From assembly GCF_036248255.1 (NCBI RefSeq), contig NZ_CP109178.1, forward strand, positions 744,001-808,000: a stretch of DNA of 64,000 nucleotides, read 5' to 3'. Position 1 is the stretch's first letter, and each line of letters begins with the position of its first letter. The position numbers were made by a program, and so were the translations under genes. Under the pieces are notes generated by a model that saw only the letters and a program-made list of their open reading frames with translations, did no database searches and was not told where the DNA came from. Source of the DNA: Streptomyces sp. NBC_01717. Its GTDB lineage: Bacteria; Actinomycetota; Actinomycetes; Streptomycetales; Streptomycetaceae. Positions 52,350 to 60,843 of this stretch are shown here, one piece after another.

Positions 52350-52685
52350 TCATTGCCGGATCATGGCGGTCCGCCAGCGGTCCTCGATCGGGATCAGGTG
52401 CTCCTGGTTGGCCCCGGCGGCGTCCATATCGATCAGCCAGCGCGCGGCAACGGCTCTGAGCCGTTCTAGGTGCTGTTCCATCAGCGCGTCAAGAACCCGA
52501 TCACGGTCGGCGAAGAAGCGGTAGAGCGAGGGCGCGCTGATGCCGACGCGCTCCGCGATGGCACGGGTGGTGAAGGCCTCGACGCCACCCTCCTCACGCC
52601 GCCGGCAGCGGCGACCGGACCCAGCCGGGTCCTGGCCGGAGGCAGGTTGTTCCGGAGGTTCTGGACTCTTGACGACTCCTGACAT
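52350..52685 (-). pseudogene. TetR-family gene with internal deletion and lost C-terminus
   Basis: The frame keeps the paralogue's N-terminus (VKSPEPPEQPASGQDPAGSG), then passes straight to EEGGVEAFTTRAIAERVGIS and APSLYRFFADRDRVLDALME. About 22 residues corresponding to helix 1 (QARSRETVERILDAAAVLLE in the full-length copy) are missing. After LERL the ligand-binding domain is replaced by an unrelated tail, QEHLIPIEDRWRTAMIRQ. DNA binding is probably lost. It is divergent from the BVMO gene, with the perfect operator between them. Confidence 0.8.
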
Positions 52686-52696
52686 GGATGGGAGCG

Positions 52697-52713
52697 TAAC
52701 GCGACTCGCGTTA
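52697..52713. promoter_or_regulatory. TetR operator copy 3, perfect palindrome
   Basis: TAACGCGA-C-TCGCGTTA, a perfect 17-base palindrome. It sits between the TetR remnant (ATG 52685) and the BVMO gene (ATG 52736). Related copies are at 42731 and 45390. Confidence 0.8.
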
Positions 52714-52735
52714 GCTTTTCTAGAGGGGTGGCCAT

Positions 52736-54232
52736 ATGACAGCTCAATCGGAGCCGCAGCATCTTGGCGTCGTGGTTATCGGGGCAGGGTTCGGGGGGCT
52801 CGCCGCGGCCCACGCGCTCAAAGGCCAGGGTGAGGACTTCGCCGTGCTGGAGCGCGAGCAGGAGGTGGGCGGCGTCTGGCGGGACAACAGCTACCCCGGT
52901 TGCGCCTGCGACATCCCGTCGCACCTGTACTCGCTGTCCTTCGCGCCCAATCCTCACTGGACCCGCGCCTTCTCCAGGCAGTCCGAGATCCGCGACTACC
53001 TGCGCCGGGTCGCCAGCGAGCACGGGCTGCTGCCCTACATCCGCTTCGGCTGCAGCCTGCTCGAGGCCACCTGGGACGACGCCGCGCAGCGCTGGCGGAT
53101 CGAGACCAGCGCCGGACCGCTCACCGCCGATGTGCTCATCGACGGCAGCGGCCCCATCGCCGAGCCGTCGCTTCCGAACCTCCCCGGTCTGGACGGTTTC
53201 GCCGGCGAGGTGTTCCACTCGGCCCGCTGGAACCACGACCTCGACCTGACCGGCCGCAAGGTGGTGGTCATCGGCACCGGCGCCTCGGCGATCCAGTTCG
53301 TGCCCGCGATCCAGCCGATCGTCGGGCGGATGACCGTGGTGCAACGGACGGCGCCGTGGGTCACCCCGCGGATGGACCGTGCGACGACCGGCATCGAACG
53401 GCGGCTGTACGCAGTCGCGCCGTGGCTGCAGCGTCTGATACGCCGGCGGCAGTACTGGATGCGTGAGCTGGTGACGTGGAAGATCATGGTGTCGCCGCGC
53501 GTTCGGCGGATAGCGACCAAGGCCGCGCTGTGGCACCTGCGCCGGCAGGTGGCCGACCCGGCGCTGCGCGAGCGGCTGACCCCCGACTGGGAGCTGGGCT
53601 GCAAGCGCATCCTCATCTCCAATGACTGGTATCCGGCCCTGTCGGCGCCCAATGTCGAGGTGGTCAGCGCCGGCGTCCGCGAGGTGCGGTCGCACTCGGT
53701 GGTCACCACCGACGGTCGCGAGCACCTCGCCGACGCGATCATCTTCGGCACCGGCTTCCACGTAACCGACCCGCCGCTCGCGGAGCACCTGCGCGGACGC
53801 GACGGGCGGAACCTGGCCGAGCATTGGAACGGCAGCCCGCACACCTACCTCGGCGTCACCGTGACCAACTTCCCCAACCTGTTCCGCCTCGGCGGCCCGG
53901 GCAGCGCAACCGGCCACAACTCCCATGTGTTCCAGGAGGAGTGCCAGGTGGCCTACGCGATGGACGCGCTGCGCCAGATGCGCTCACGCGGCATCACCAG
54001 CATCGAGATCCGCGCCGAGGAACAGCGCGCCTACATCGCGCAGCACCTGACGCGGCTGGCGCGCACGGTCTGGTCCGTCGGTGGCTGCAACAGCTTTTAC
54101 CAGGACGCGACCGGCGTGGCCTCGGGTAACTGGCCTGACTCGACCTGGAAGTACCGCCGCGCGACCCGTCGCTTCGATCCCGCCCCCTACGAGCTGCGCA
54201 CCGCCGCCGCCGTCGCACCCACCGCGAACTGA
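52736..54232 (+). CDS. Type I Baeyer-Villiger monooxygenase (flavoprotein)
   Basis: FAD/NADPH monooxygenase of 498 aa. The FAD Rossmann motif is VVVIGAGFGGLAAAH at about 12-26, the NADPH Rossmann motif is VVVIGTGASAIQFVPA, and the two BVMO fingerprints are visible: GGVWRDNSYPGCACD, and FAGEVFHSARWN in place of FxGxxxHxxxWP. It inserts oxygen next to a ketone, giving an ester or lactone. The ATG follows TCTAGAGGGGTGGCCAT. The acyl-CoA synthetase follows in the same direction after 44 bp. The perfect TetR palindrome just upstream probably controls it. Confidence 0.93.
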   Translation: MTAQSEPQHLGVVVIGAGFGGLAAAHALKGQGEDFAVLEREQEVGGVWRDNSYPGCACDIPSHLYSLSFAPNPHWTRAFSRQSEIRDYLRRVASEHGLLPYIRFGCSLLEATWDDAAQRWRIETSAGPLTADVLIDGSGPIAEPSLPNLPGLDGFAGEVFHSARWNHDLDLTGRKVVVIGTGASAIQFVPAIQPIVGRMTVVQRTAPWVTPRMDRATTGIERRLYAVAPWLQRLIRRRQYWMRELVTWKIMVSPRVRRIATKAALWHLRRQVADPALRERLTPDWELGCKRILISNDWYPALSAPNVEVVSAGVREVRSHSVVTTDGREHLADAIIFGTGFHVTDPPLAEHLRGRDGRNLAEHWNGSPHTYLGVTVTNFPNLFRLGGPGSATGHNSHVFQEECQVAYAMDALRQMRSRGITSIEIRAEEQRAYIAQHLTRLARTVWSVGGCNSFYQDATGVASGNWPDSTWKYRRATRRFDPAPYELRTAAAVAPTAN

Positions 54233-54276
54233 GCCCCTCACCTCTTCCATCAACATCACGATAGAGAGACCTGGTC

Positions 54277-55776
54277 ATGAACAACCTTGCGCACAACCTG
54301 GCAGCGTCGGTGGCACGCGACGGAGACGCCCCCGCCATCCGCCTCGGCGACACGCTGCTGACCTATGCGGAGCTCGACGAAGCCAGTGCCCGCGTGGCGG
54401 GACTGCTGCGCGACCGGGGTGTGCAGCCCGGTGACCGGATCGGCTGCATGCTGCCCAACGTGCCGCAGTTCGCCGCGGTGTACTACGGCATCCTGCGCGT
54501 CGGCGCCGTCGTGGTGCCGATGAACGTGCTGCTCAAGTCCCGTGAGGTGGCTTTCTACCTGGGTGACTCGCAGGCGAAGCTGGTGCTGGCCTGGCACGGC
54601 TTCGCCGAGGACGCGGTGGCCGGCGCGGCCACCGCCGGCACCGAGTGCCTACTGGTAACGCCGGGAGAGTTCGAGACCCTGCTCGCCGCCACTACCCCCC
54701 AGGCCGGGATGGCGGAGCGCGGGGCGTCGGACACCGCCGTCATCCTCTACACGTCGGGCACCACCGGCACGCCCAAGGGCGCCGAGCTGACTCATGCCAA
54801 CCTGACCAGCAACACCCAGGTGTCGATCGACCTGTTCTCGCTCACCGCTGATGATGTGGTGCTCGGCGCTCTGCCGCTGTTCCACGTCTTCGGCCAGACC
54901 TGCGGTCTCAACGCCTCGATCGCCGCCGGCGCCTGCCTGGCACTGGTGCCGCGCTTCGACGCGCACGCGGTGTTGGAGACGATCCAGCGCCAGCAGGTCA
55001 GCATCTTCCAGGGCGTGCCCACGATGTACGTCGCGCTGCTGAGCCACCCGGAGCGGGCGACGTTCGATGTGGACAGCCTGCGGCTGTGCGTCTCGGGCGG
55101 CTCCGCGCTGCCGGTGGAGGTGCTGCACGCCTTCGAGGCCGAGTTCGGCTGCATCATCGTGGAAGGCTACGGGCTGTCCGAGACCTCGCCGGTGGCCTCG
55201 TTCACCCACCCCGGCCGGGTGCGCAAGCCGGGGTCGATCGGCCAGCCGGTCGACGGGGTGGAGATGAGGCTGCTGGACGTTTCGGACGGCGTCGGCGAGA
55301 TCGCCATCCGCGGCCACAACGTCATGAAGGGCTATTGGGGTCGCCCGGAGGCCACCGCTGCGGCGATCGACACCGACGGCTGGTTCCGCTCCGGTGACCT
55401 GGCTCAGGTCGACGAGGACGGCTACTACTTCATCGTCGACCGCAAGAAGGACCTGATCATCCGCGGCGGCTACAACGTCTACCCGCGCGAGATCGAGGAA
55501 CTGCTGTACACCCACCCGGCGGTGCGCGAGGCAGCCGTCGTCGGCATCCCGCACCTCACCCTCGGCGAGGAGGTCTGCGCCGCCGTCGCGCTCAAGGACG
55601 GCGCCACCGCCACCCCCGGGGAACTGCGCGAGCACGTCAAGGCCCAGGCAGCGGCATACAAGTACCCGCGGCACGTATGGATCACCGCGGAGCTGCCCAA
55701 GACATCCACCGGCAAGATCCTCAGGCGCAGCGTCGAGGTGCCGGCGAACGTCACCGACCTGCACGCCGCGGACTGA
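54277..55776 (+). CDS. Fatty acid/long-chain acyl-CoA synthetase (AMP-binding)
   Basis: Acyl-adenylate/CoA-ligase of 499 aa. The AMP-binding motif is ILYTSGTTGTPKGAEL at about 157-172; later motifs are GYGLSETSPVASF, GWFRSGDLAQVDEDGYYFIV, DRKKDLIIRGGYNVYPREIE, and the catalytic lysine in KTSTGKILRRS near residue 480. It converts a carboxylic acid to its CoA thioester. Placed just after the BVMO, it would activate the acid released by ester hydrolysis. The arrangement recalls the MymA/FadD13 operon of mycobacteria, but identity is not claimed. ATG follows AGAGAGACCTGGTC. Confidence 0.93.
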   Translation: MNNLAHNLAASVARDGDAPAIRLGDTLLTYAELDEASARVAGLLRDRGVQPGDRIGCMLPNVPQFAAVYYGILRVGAVVVPMNVLLKSREVAFYLGDSQAKLVLAWHGFAEDAVAGAATAGTECLLVTPGEFETLLAATTPQAGMAERGASDTAVILYTSGTTGTPKGAELTHANLTSNTQVSIDLFSLTADDVVLGALPLFHVFGQTCGLNASIAAGACLALVPRFDAHAVLETIQRQQVSIFQGVPTMYVALLSHPERATFDVDSLRLCVSGGSALPVEVLHAFEAEFGCIIVEGYGLSETSPVASFTHPGRVRKPGSIGQPVDGVEMRLLDVSDGVGEIAIRGHNVMKGYWGRPEATAAAIDTDGWFRSGDLAQVDEDGYYFIVDRKKDLIIRGGYNVYPREIEELLYTHPAVREAAVVGIPHLTLGEEVCAAVALKDGATATPGELREHVKAQAAAYKYPRHVWITAELPKTSTGKILRRSVEVPANVTDLHAAD

Positions 55777-55794
55777 ACCCACCGCTGGAGGTCG

Positions 55795-55824
55795 CCTTCT
55801 GCCATAAGTCGCAACGGCAGAAGG
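55795..55824 (+). terminator. Terminator after the acyl-CoA synthetase gene
   Basis: CCTTCTGCC (55795-55803) and GGCAGAAGG (55816-55824) form a perfect 9-bp stem with a 12-base loop, 18 bases after the stop. Confidence 0.7.
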
Positions 55825-56022
55825 TGGGCTCTAGAGGTCCGGCAGCGGTGAGACCCAGTGCGTGAGAAGCTCGATCACCGGCGAGGCGCCAAGGCTTCTC
55901 GGTGGTCGGCTGCCGATGCGGACACCTCCGGCGCCCTCGCGGCGGGTCGGCCCCCCAACGGTGTCGACCGTTGCGGGGTCCCCTCTCGCCGCATTCTGTC
56001 GAGTTTTCGTAAGTCCGGAGCT

Positions 56023-56195
56023 CTACTTGGGAGCCGCCTGTGCGCCTGCCTTGGACTTCGTCCGGACCTCGCTGTTCGGGTACCGCTTACTTACGGCCGT
56101 CGCGGTCGGCTTCGAGGACGAGGAGAAACCACTTTCCCGGCCTCGGTCACGACCTCGTGCGTCTCACGCTTCTTGTTCTGGCAGGAGCAAGCCAT
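56023..56195 (-). pseudogene. Small phage-type protein, frameshifted
   Basis: The ATG at 56195 overlaps the stop of the protease remnant (ATGA). The frame reads MACSCQNKKRETHEVVTEAG and KVVS, then the similarity continues in another frame as SSSSKPTATAVSKRYPNSEV and RTKSKAGAQAAPK, with stop at 56023. A Cys-rich start and a basic tail are typical of short proteins next to capsid proteases in Streptomyces phages. One indel near 56120 breaks it. Confidence 0.6.
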
Positions 56196-56980
56196 CAGTT
56201 GGCTCCCTTCGGGTTGGCGCTGGCGGTGATCTCTTCAGGGGTGAGAGCGATGGATGCGGCGAGCTGGTCGATCTCCGCCCGGCGGTCGGCTTTCCATGGC
56301 GGCGAGAAGGCCGTCGATGAACGGTCCTTCGAGGAGGGCTGCGGCCAGGTGCTCGACGTCGGTGGCCGACTGCGCGGACACACCGTCCGGATGCTGTCCC
56401 GGCGCGGTGTCCGGACGCTGTCCGGGCAGGTCAGGGGCTGTGTCCGTTGATGGTTCGGCGGGGCTGTCCGGGAGTTGTCCAGACACCGTGCCCGGGGCGG
56501 TCAGGGCGTCCGCTGCTGATGCCGCGAGGGCGAGGTTGCACCGCTCGGCGATCGTCGATGCCAGGAGCGGCGAGCTGTGCCCGGGCACCGGTACGGACAG
56601 CACGGCGCGGAGCTGCCAACGCCCATCGCCGCCCTGCTTCATGTGATAGCTGGGCTGGCAAGCCTGGAAGACCTGCCGGTCCCACTCGGACAGCCACGGG
56701 GCAGCCGCGCCGGAGAACCACAGTCCCCGCTCGTTCATCCCGACCGTGACGATGCCCTCGACAGTCCTGGTGTCGTCGAACTGGCAGCTGGACGTCTCGC
56801 ACTCGGCGCCGTCGCGGTGGTGCCCGGCATTCATCGTGAATGCGCCGGCCCGCACGGTGGATCCGTCGTCGAGGTTGAAGTGCGCCCGCAGGAAGTGCGA
56901 CAGGTCGAGCTTGCCGAGGGACCAAGAGGGTGTGCAGGCAGGCCGACTCGATGCCCCGGGCCTTCGCGCGTTCACTGCGG
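56195..56980 (-). pseudogene. Phage capsid maturation protease remnant
   Basis: The minus strand reads KLDLSHFLRAHFNLDDGSTV, TMNAGHHRDGAECETSSCQF, TVGMNERGLWFSGAAAPWLS and LLASTIAERCNLALAASAAD, resembling the head-maturation protease that precedes the capsid gene in actinophages. A His in NAGHH fits a catalytic His. After a low-complexity DTAPGQHPDG-type linker the C-terminus continues in another frame (RRAEIDQLAASIALTPEEIT, ASANPKGAN). The N-terminus is missing or frame-broken near 56950. It is thus a pseudogene, placed between the acyl-CoA ligase and an esterase. Confidence 0.65.
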
Positions 56981-57181
56981 GGGCAGGGCCGGCCCCGCGC
57001 CCACTCCTCGACCAGGCCAGGCCGTGCCACGCATAACCGGGGTCTGAGGAACATCTGTGTCAGATCGTGCGCTAAGGGTTCTCCGCGTGGTTTGGTGTTT
57101 CCCCGGAGGTACGGGCCTCGCAGCGGCGGATTGTTAGCACGATCAAGGCGTCGGGGAAGCCTGAACAAGGACTGCCTGGCC

Positions 57182-57346
57182 ATGTGGCGGGAGGTCGACT
57201 GCGGCGAGTGGAAAGCCACCGTCGCCGACATCAGCCGCGACCTGGACCTGCTCCAGGTCCCGCACACCATCGTGACGGCCTTCCGCTTTCCGCTCGCCTC
57301 CTCCTACAGCAAGGCCATGCGCAAAGGCGAGGAGGCATACGTCTGA
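57182..57346 (+). CDS. Short open frame, 54 aa, unrecognised
   Basis: A frame from ATG 57182 encodes MWREVDCGEWKATVADISRD and LDLLQVPHTIVTAFRFPLAS followed by a basic end. Codon use is GC3-rich, which argues for coding or recently coding sequence. The similarity of its surroundings is unclear; the frame is open further upstream (NKDCLAMWREV), so it may be the tail of a lost larger gene. It ends 12 bp before the esterase start. I assign no function. Confidence 0.35.
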   Translation: MWREVDCGEWKATVADISRDLDLLQVPHTIVTAFRFPLASSYSKAMRKGEEAYV

Positions 57347-57358
57347 AGGAGTACAGCT

Positions 57359-58255
57359 ATGAGCAAGGCACAACGCGCGACGGTCGACGCGATGGTGCGG
57401 CGGGGCCAGCAGGGCTTCAAACCACTGCCCGTCGAGCAGATGCGCAGCAACTTCGCGGCGCTGATGGCGCTGTTCCTGGTCCCGAAGGTACGCACGTCCG
57501 ACACCGTGCTTGGCGAGCGGCCTGCCGTCCTGGTCGAAACGGAAGGCGAGACACGTTCGGGCACCATCCTGTACTTCCACGGCGGCTCGTTCTCCCTCGG
57601 ATCACCGCAGACAGCGATGGGACTGACCGCCAGCCTGGTCACCCGTACCGGGTTCCGTGCGCTGTCGCTCGATTACCGGCTCGCGCCGGAGCACCCGTTC
57701 CCCGCCGCAATCGAGGACTGCCTCGCCGCGTACCGGGTACTGCTCGACGACGGGATCAACCCGGAATCCATCGCTTTCGCCGGCGACTCGGCCGGTGGTG
57801 GCCTGACCGTGACGACCACGCTCGCCGCCAAGAAGGCCGGACTGCCCATGCCCGGCGCCATCGTCGCGTTCTCACCCAGCCTGGACCACACCCGTTCGGG
57901 CGCCAGCATGGACACCAAAGCCGGAATCGACCCCTTCTTCACGCGCGAGGGCATGGCCCACACCGGCGACTTGTACCTCGGCGGACAGGACCCGAACCAG
58001 GAACTGCTCGCGCCGGCCATCCTGGCCGACCTGACCGGCTTCCCGCCGCTGCTGCTGCAGGTCGGCACGAACGAACTGCTGCTCGACGACTCGGTGCGGC
58101 TCGCCGAACGAGCCCGGGACGCTGAGGTCGACGTCATCCTGGACGTCACGGCTGGAGTACCGCACGTGTTCCAGTCCTTCATCGGCCAACTCGACGAAGC
58201 CGACCACGCGCTCGACCGCGCCGCCCTGTTCCTCACCCAGCACCTCAGTGCCTGA
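57359..58255 (+). CDS. Hormone-sensitive-lipase-type esterase (alpha/beta hydrolase)
   Basis: Esterase of 298 aa. The HGG oxyanion motif is FHGGSFSLGSPQ, the nucleophile elbow is AGDSAGGGLTV, the acid lies near LQVGTNELLLDDS, and the histidine near GVPHVFQSF. Members such as mycobacterial LipR hydrolyse short acyl esters. The ATG at 57359 follows GAAGGAGTACAGCT. With the BVMO and the acyl-CoA synthetase it would complete a ketone-to-acyl-CoA route. Phage remnants separate it from those genes. Confidence 0.92.
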   Translation: MSKAQRATVDAMVRRGQQGFKPLPVEQMRSNFAALMALFLVPKVRTSDTVLGERPAVLVETEGETRSGTILYFHGGSFSLGSPQTAMGLTASLVTRTGFRALSLDYRLAPEHPFPAAIEDCLAAYRVLLDDGINPESIAFAGDSAGGGLTVTTTLAAKKAGLPMPGAIVAFSPSLDHTRSGASMDTKAGIDPFFTREGMAHTGDLYLGGQDPNQELLAPAILADLTGFPPLLLQVGTNELLLDDSVRLAERARDAEVDVILDVTAGVPHVFQSFIGQLDEADHALDRAALFLTQHLSA

Positions 58256-58426
58256 AGGAGAACTCCAGACAACGAGCCGCCGCGCCGCCGGGAAGGAACC
58301 GTCGCCGGACCGGACATCACCGCCGATGCCACCGGCCTGACGCTTTTCGCGACGGTGCGGCGCGCTGACGAGCCGGGGTGATCCCCGCAGCCGGCATCGT
58401 GTTCCTCCCTGACGCGGCACCGGTCG

Positions 58427-58720
58427 TCAGTCGAGGCCTTCGATGATGCGGAAGTCGCGCTCGACGCCGTCAGCAAGTATGGCCAGTGCTTCCTGGTAGG
58501 CCGCACTCGCGCGTGCGGCGACCGCCTGTTCGAAGCTGTCGAACTCGATCAGGACGGTGCGCTCGGCGATTCCGGCGTCGTGTGCGACGACCCGGCTGCC
58601 GCGGGAGAGCAGCCGCCCGCCCGCGGCCTTGACGGCTGGACCGGCCAGCTTGTCGTAGGCAGCAAGCCTCTCAGGGTCTGCGATGGTGCGGTAGACGCTG
58701 ACCCAGTAGCCCTTGGCCAC
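58427..58720 (-). CDS. DUF1330 protein
   Basis: Small dimeric ferredoxin-like-fold protein of 97 aa; DUF1330 (Dabb-like) proteins are poorly characterised. The sequence covers the full family: KGYWVSVYRTIADPERLAAY, AGGRLLSRGSRVVAHDAGI, ERTVLIEFDSFEQAVAA and the end ADGVERDFRIIEGLD. The ATG at 58720 follows CAGGAGGTACCGTGGCC, a strong ribosome site. Directly upstream lies a short relic of nadC on the same strand. Confidence 0.9.
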   Translation of the reverse strand: MAKGYWVSVYRTIADPERLAAYDKLAGPAVKAAGGRLLSRGSRVVAHDAGIAERTVLIEFDSFEQAVAARASAAYQEALAILADGVERDFRIIEGLD

Positions 58721-58734
58721 GGTACCTCCTGTGT

Positions 58735-58825
58735 TCGGAATTGATGATCGGAAGCATGCTCAGATCCATGGCCGGCGCGCTGTGGGTCAGCGAGCCGACG
58801 GAGACGGCGTCGAAGTCGGACGGCT
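58735..58825 (-). pseudogene. Relic of a nadC C-terminus
   Basis: Minus-strand reading SDFDAVSVGSLTHSAPAMDL and SMLPII matches the end of the intact nadC (VDLISVGALTHSAPALDLTM). Only about 30 codons remain. Nothing else of the gene is present upstream. Confidence 0.75.
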
Positions 58826-59104
58826 TCGATCAACCGGCCGGGGCTGCGATCGGATTGGTCTCGGGTGAGCGTCGGCGGGCGAGGACGAGCCAGAGCCCGT
58901 CGAGTCGATGACTGGCCTCGCGGAAGGGCCGCGGCCCGGACTAGAACGAAGAGGAGCCGACAAGTAGGTACGAGTCGCACCAGTACGACGTGATCGGCCA
59001 TCAACCCTGAGCCCCTGCCACAGATGCCGCCAGAACTGGCCGGGCTCTCACAGGAGCAGTTGGACCTGCTGCGGACCGGCACCCTCGCCTTGAGCGCGCA
59101 GGCC

Positions 59105-59962
59105 TCATCGCATGACCGTGCGCACGATCGCTGCCTGGCCGCCGACTCGGATCCGGTGTCCCGTGCGGTCGCGGTGGGCGGTCGCTGTGATGGTGGACGG
59201 GCTGCCGAGGTGATCACCCATGTCGACAGCGAGGCGGTGTGTGCCGAACCCGGCAGCATGCGCTGCCAGGCAGGCCGTGCTGTTGGCGTTGGCGATGTCC
59301 TCGGGGACGCCGATCGACGGGGCGAACATCCGGGCTGCTGCTCGGCCGTGTCGGTCCGGGGGCGAGTAGGCGTAGCAGCCCAGCAGACCGTAGCGGTCAC
59401 AGGCTGCGCGCAACAGGGTTAAGTCCGGCGTGAGTTCGGCCAGTGCGGCGCGGGATCGGATGGGCAGCAGAAGCCTCGGCCGCCCGTTCGACGCGACGCA
59501 GGCGTCGCCGGCTACCGCGTCCTCTGTCAGTCCGAGGCCGCCTACGACTGCCCTCAGTTCGGGTCCACCGGTGCTACGCAGGCTGACCGGGCCCGGGTCG
59601 AACGACGCCGTCAGGCCGTCACCGTTTCGGCTTGCCCGACCGTCGAAGCTGCGGTGGGCCGTACGCAGGGCGGCGCGGTAGTCGTGGTCGCCGCCTTCCC
59701 GTTCGGCGAGCACGGCGAGGGCGGCGACGGTGCCGTGTCCGCAGGCGGGCAGTTCGCCCTGGGCGGTGAAGAACCGCAGTGTGTACGCGGGCTGACGACG
59801 CTCGATTCCGGTCGCGCGGAGGAAGACGGCGTGCGATGTTCCCAACGCCGTGGGAATGCGGCTTCGCTCCTCGTCGGTGAAGGGCGCATCATCCAGAACG
59901 GCGGTCGGGCTGCCACCCGCGCCGTCTCGCTGACACGCGACGACGACCGCTACCTCGGACAT
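59105..59962 (-). CDS. PhzF-family isomerase-like protein
   Basis: PhzF/DapF-fold protein of 285 aa. It has GGSPTAVLDDAPFTDEERSR, the conserved LPACGHGTVAALAVLAE and SNGRPRLLLPI. Two catalytic positions differ from PhzF itself: the Glu of the SExxF motif is His (GTSHAVFL), and the DPATGS loop reads GVPEDIANANSTA. It may therefore catalyse another reaction or none. The ATG at 59962 lies 13 bp inside the end of nadC, so the two are translationally coupled and probably act on related compounds. Confidence 0.88.
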   Translation of the reverse strand: MSEVAVVVACQRDGAGGSPTAVLDDAPFTDEERSRIPTALGTSHAVFLRATGIERRQPAYTLRFFTAQGELPACGHGTVAALAVLAEREGGDHDYRAALRTAHRSFDGRASRNGDGLTASFDPGPVSLRSTGGPELRAVVGGLGLTEDAVAGDACVASNGRPRLLLPIRSRAALAELTPDLTLLRAACDRYGLLGCYAYSPPDRHGRAAARMFAPSIGVPEDIANANSTACLAAHAAGFGTHRLAVDMGDHLGSPSTITATAHRDRTGHRIRVGGQAAIVRTVMR

Positions 59963-60843
59963 GGCACCGGGCCGGTGGTCAGCAGCATGGTCAGGTCCAG
60001 TGCGGGCGCGCTGTGCGTCAACGCCCCGACCGAGATGAGGTCGACGCCCGTCCCGGCGATGGCGAGAACTGTGTCCAGGCGGATGGTGCCCGAGGCCTCC
60101 AGCAGGATCCGGGAAGCGTCGGCCCGCCCGGCCCGGAACTTCACGACCTGCTCGATGTCGGCCACCGGCATGTTGTCGAGCATGATCCAGCGGGCTCCGG
60201 CGTCGAGGGCCTCGGCGGCCTGTGTGACGGTCTGCACCTCGACATCGCTTTCCACGGTCTGCCCGGTGCGCGCCATCCCGCGCCTGACCGCCTCGATCGC
60301 GGCGGTCACCCCGCCCGCCGCGGCGATGTGGTTCTCCTTGAGCAGGACCATCGCCGCGAGATCGAGGCGGTGGTTGTGGCCGCCGCCGGCGGTGACCGCG
60401 TACTTGTCCAGGGCGCGCAGGCCCGGCGCCGTCTTGCGCGTGTCCAGGATGCGCGCCCTGGTCCCTGCCACAGCTTGGACGTAGCGGTCGGTCAGCGTCG
60501 CGATGCCGCACATGCGCTGCAGGAAGTTCAGCGCCGTACGCTCGCCGGTGATCAGGCTGCGCGCCGAACCGGATAGGTGCACCAGGACCTGGCCGTCGGC
60601 CAGTCGGGCGCCGTCGGCGACGGCCGGCTCGACCTTGACCTCGGGGTCGACCTGCGCGAAGACCTCGGCGACCACGGGGAGGCCGGCGGCGATGCCGCTT
60701 TGCCGGGTGCGGATCTCGGCCGTGGCCACCAGTTCCTCGGGAACGCTCCACACGGTGGTGATGTCCTTCCCTGACGCGTCCTCGGCCAGGGCGGCAGCGG
60801 CGGCGGCCCGTGCTGCCGCCGAGGGAAACTCGGTCGTGGTCAT
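59950..60843 (-). CDS. nadC: Nicotinate-nucleotide pyrophosphorylase (carboxylating), NadC
   Basis: Quinolinate phosphoribosyltransferase of 297 aa. The key motifs are present: FLQRMCGIATLTDRYVQAV, ILDTRKTAPGLRALDKYAVT, GGGHNHRLDL and MLDNMP with VLLEASGTIRLDTV. The reaction joins quinolinate and PRPP to nicotinate mononucleotide. The other de novo genes nadA and nadB are not nearby. Instead it overlaps a PhzF-like gene, so this copy could serve secondary metabolism or quinolinate from tryptophan. ATG follows GGAGACCAG. Confidence 0.94.
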   Translation of the reverse strand: MTTTEFPSAAARAAAAAALAEDASGKDITTVWSVPEELVATAEIRTRQSGIAAGLPVVAEVFAQVDPEVKVEPAVADGARLADGQVLVHLSGSARSLITGERTALNFLQRMCGIATLTDRYVQAVAGTRARILDTRKTAPGLRALDKYAVTAGGGHNHRLDLAAMVLLKENHIAAAGGVTAAIEAVRRGMARTGQTVESDVEVQTVTQAAEALDAGARWIMLDNMPVADIEQVVKFRAGRADASRILLEASGTIRLDTVLAIAGTGVDLISVGALTHSAPALDLTMLLTTGPVPCPR

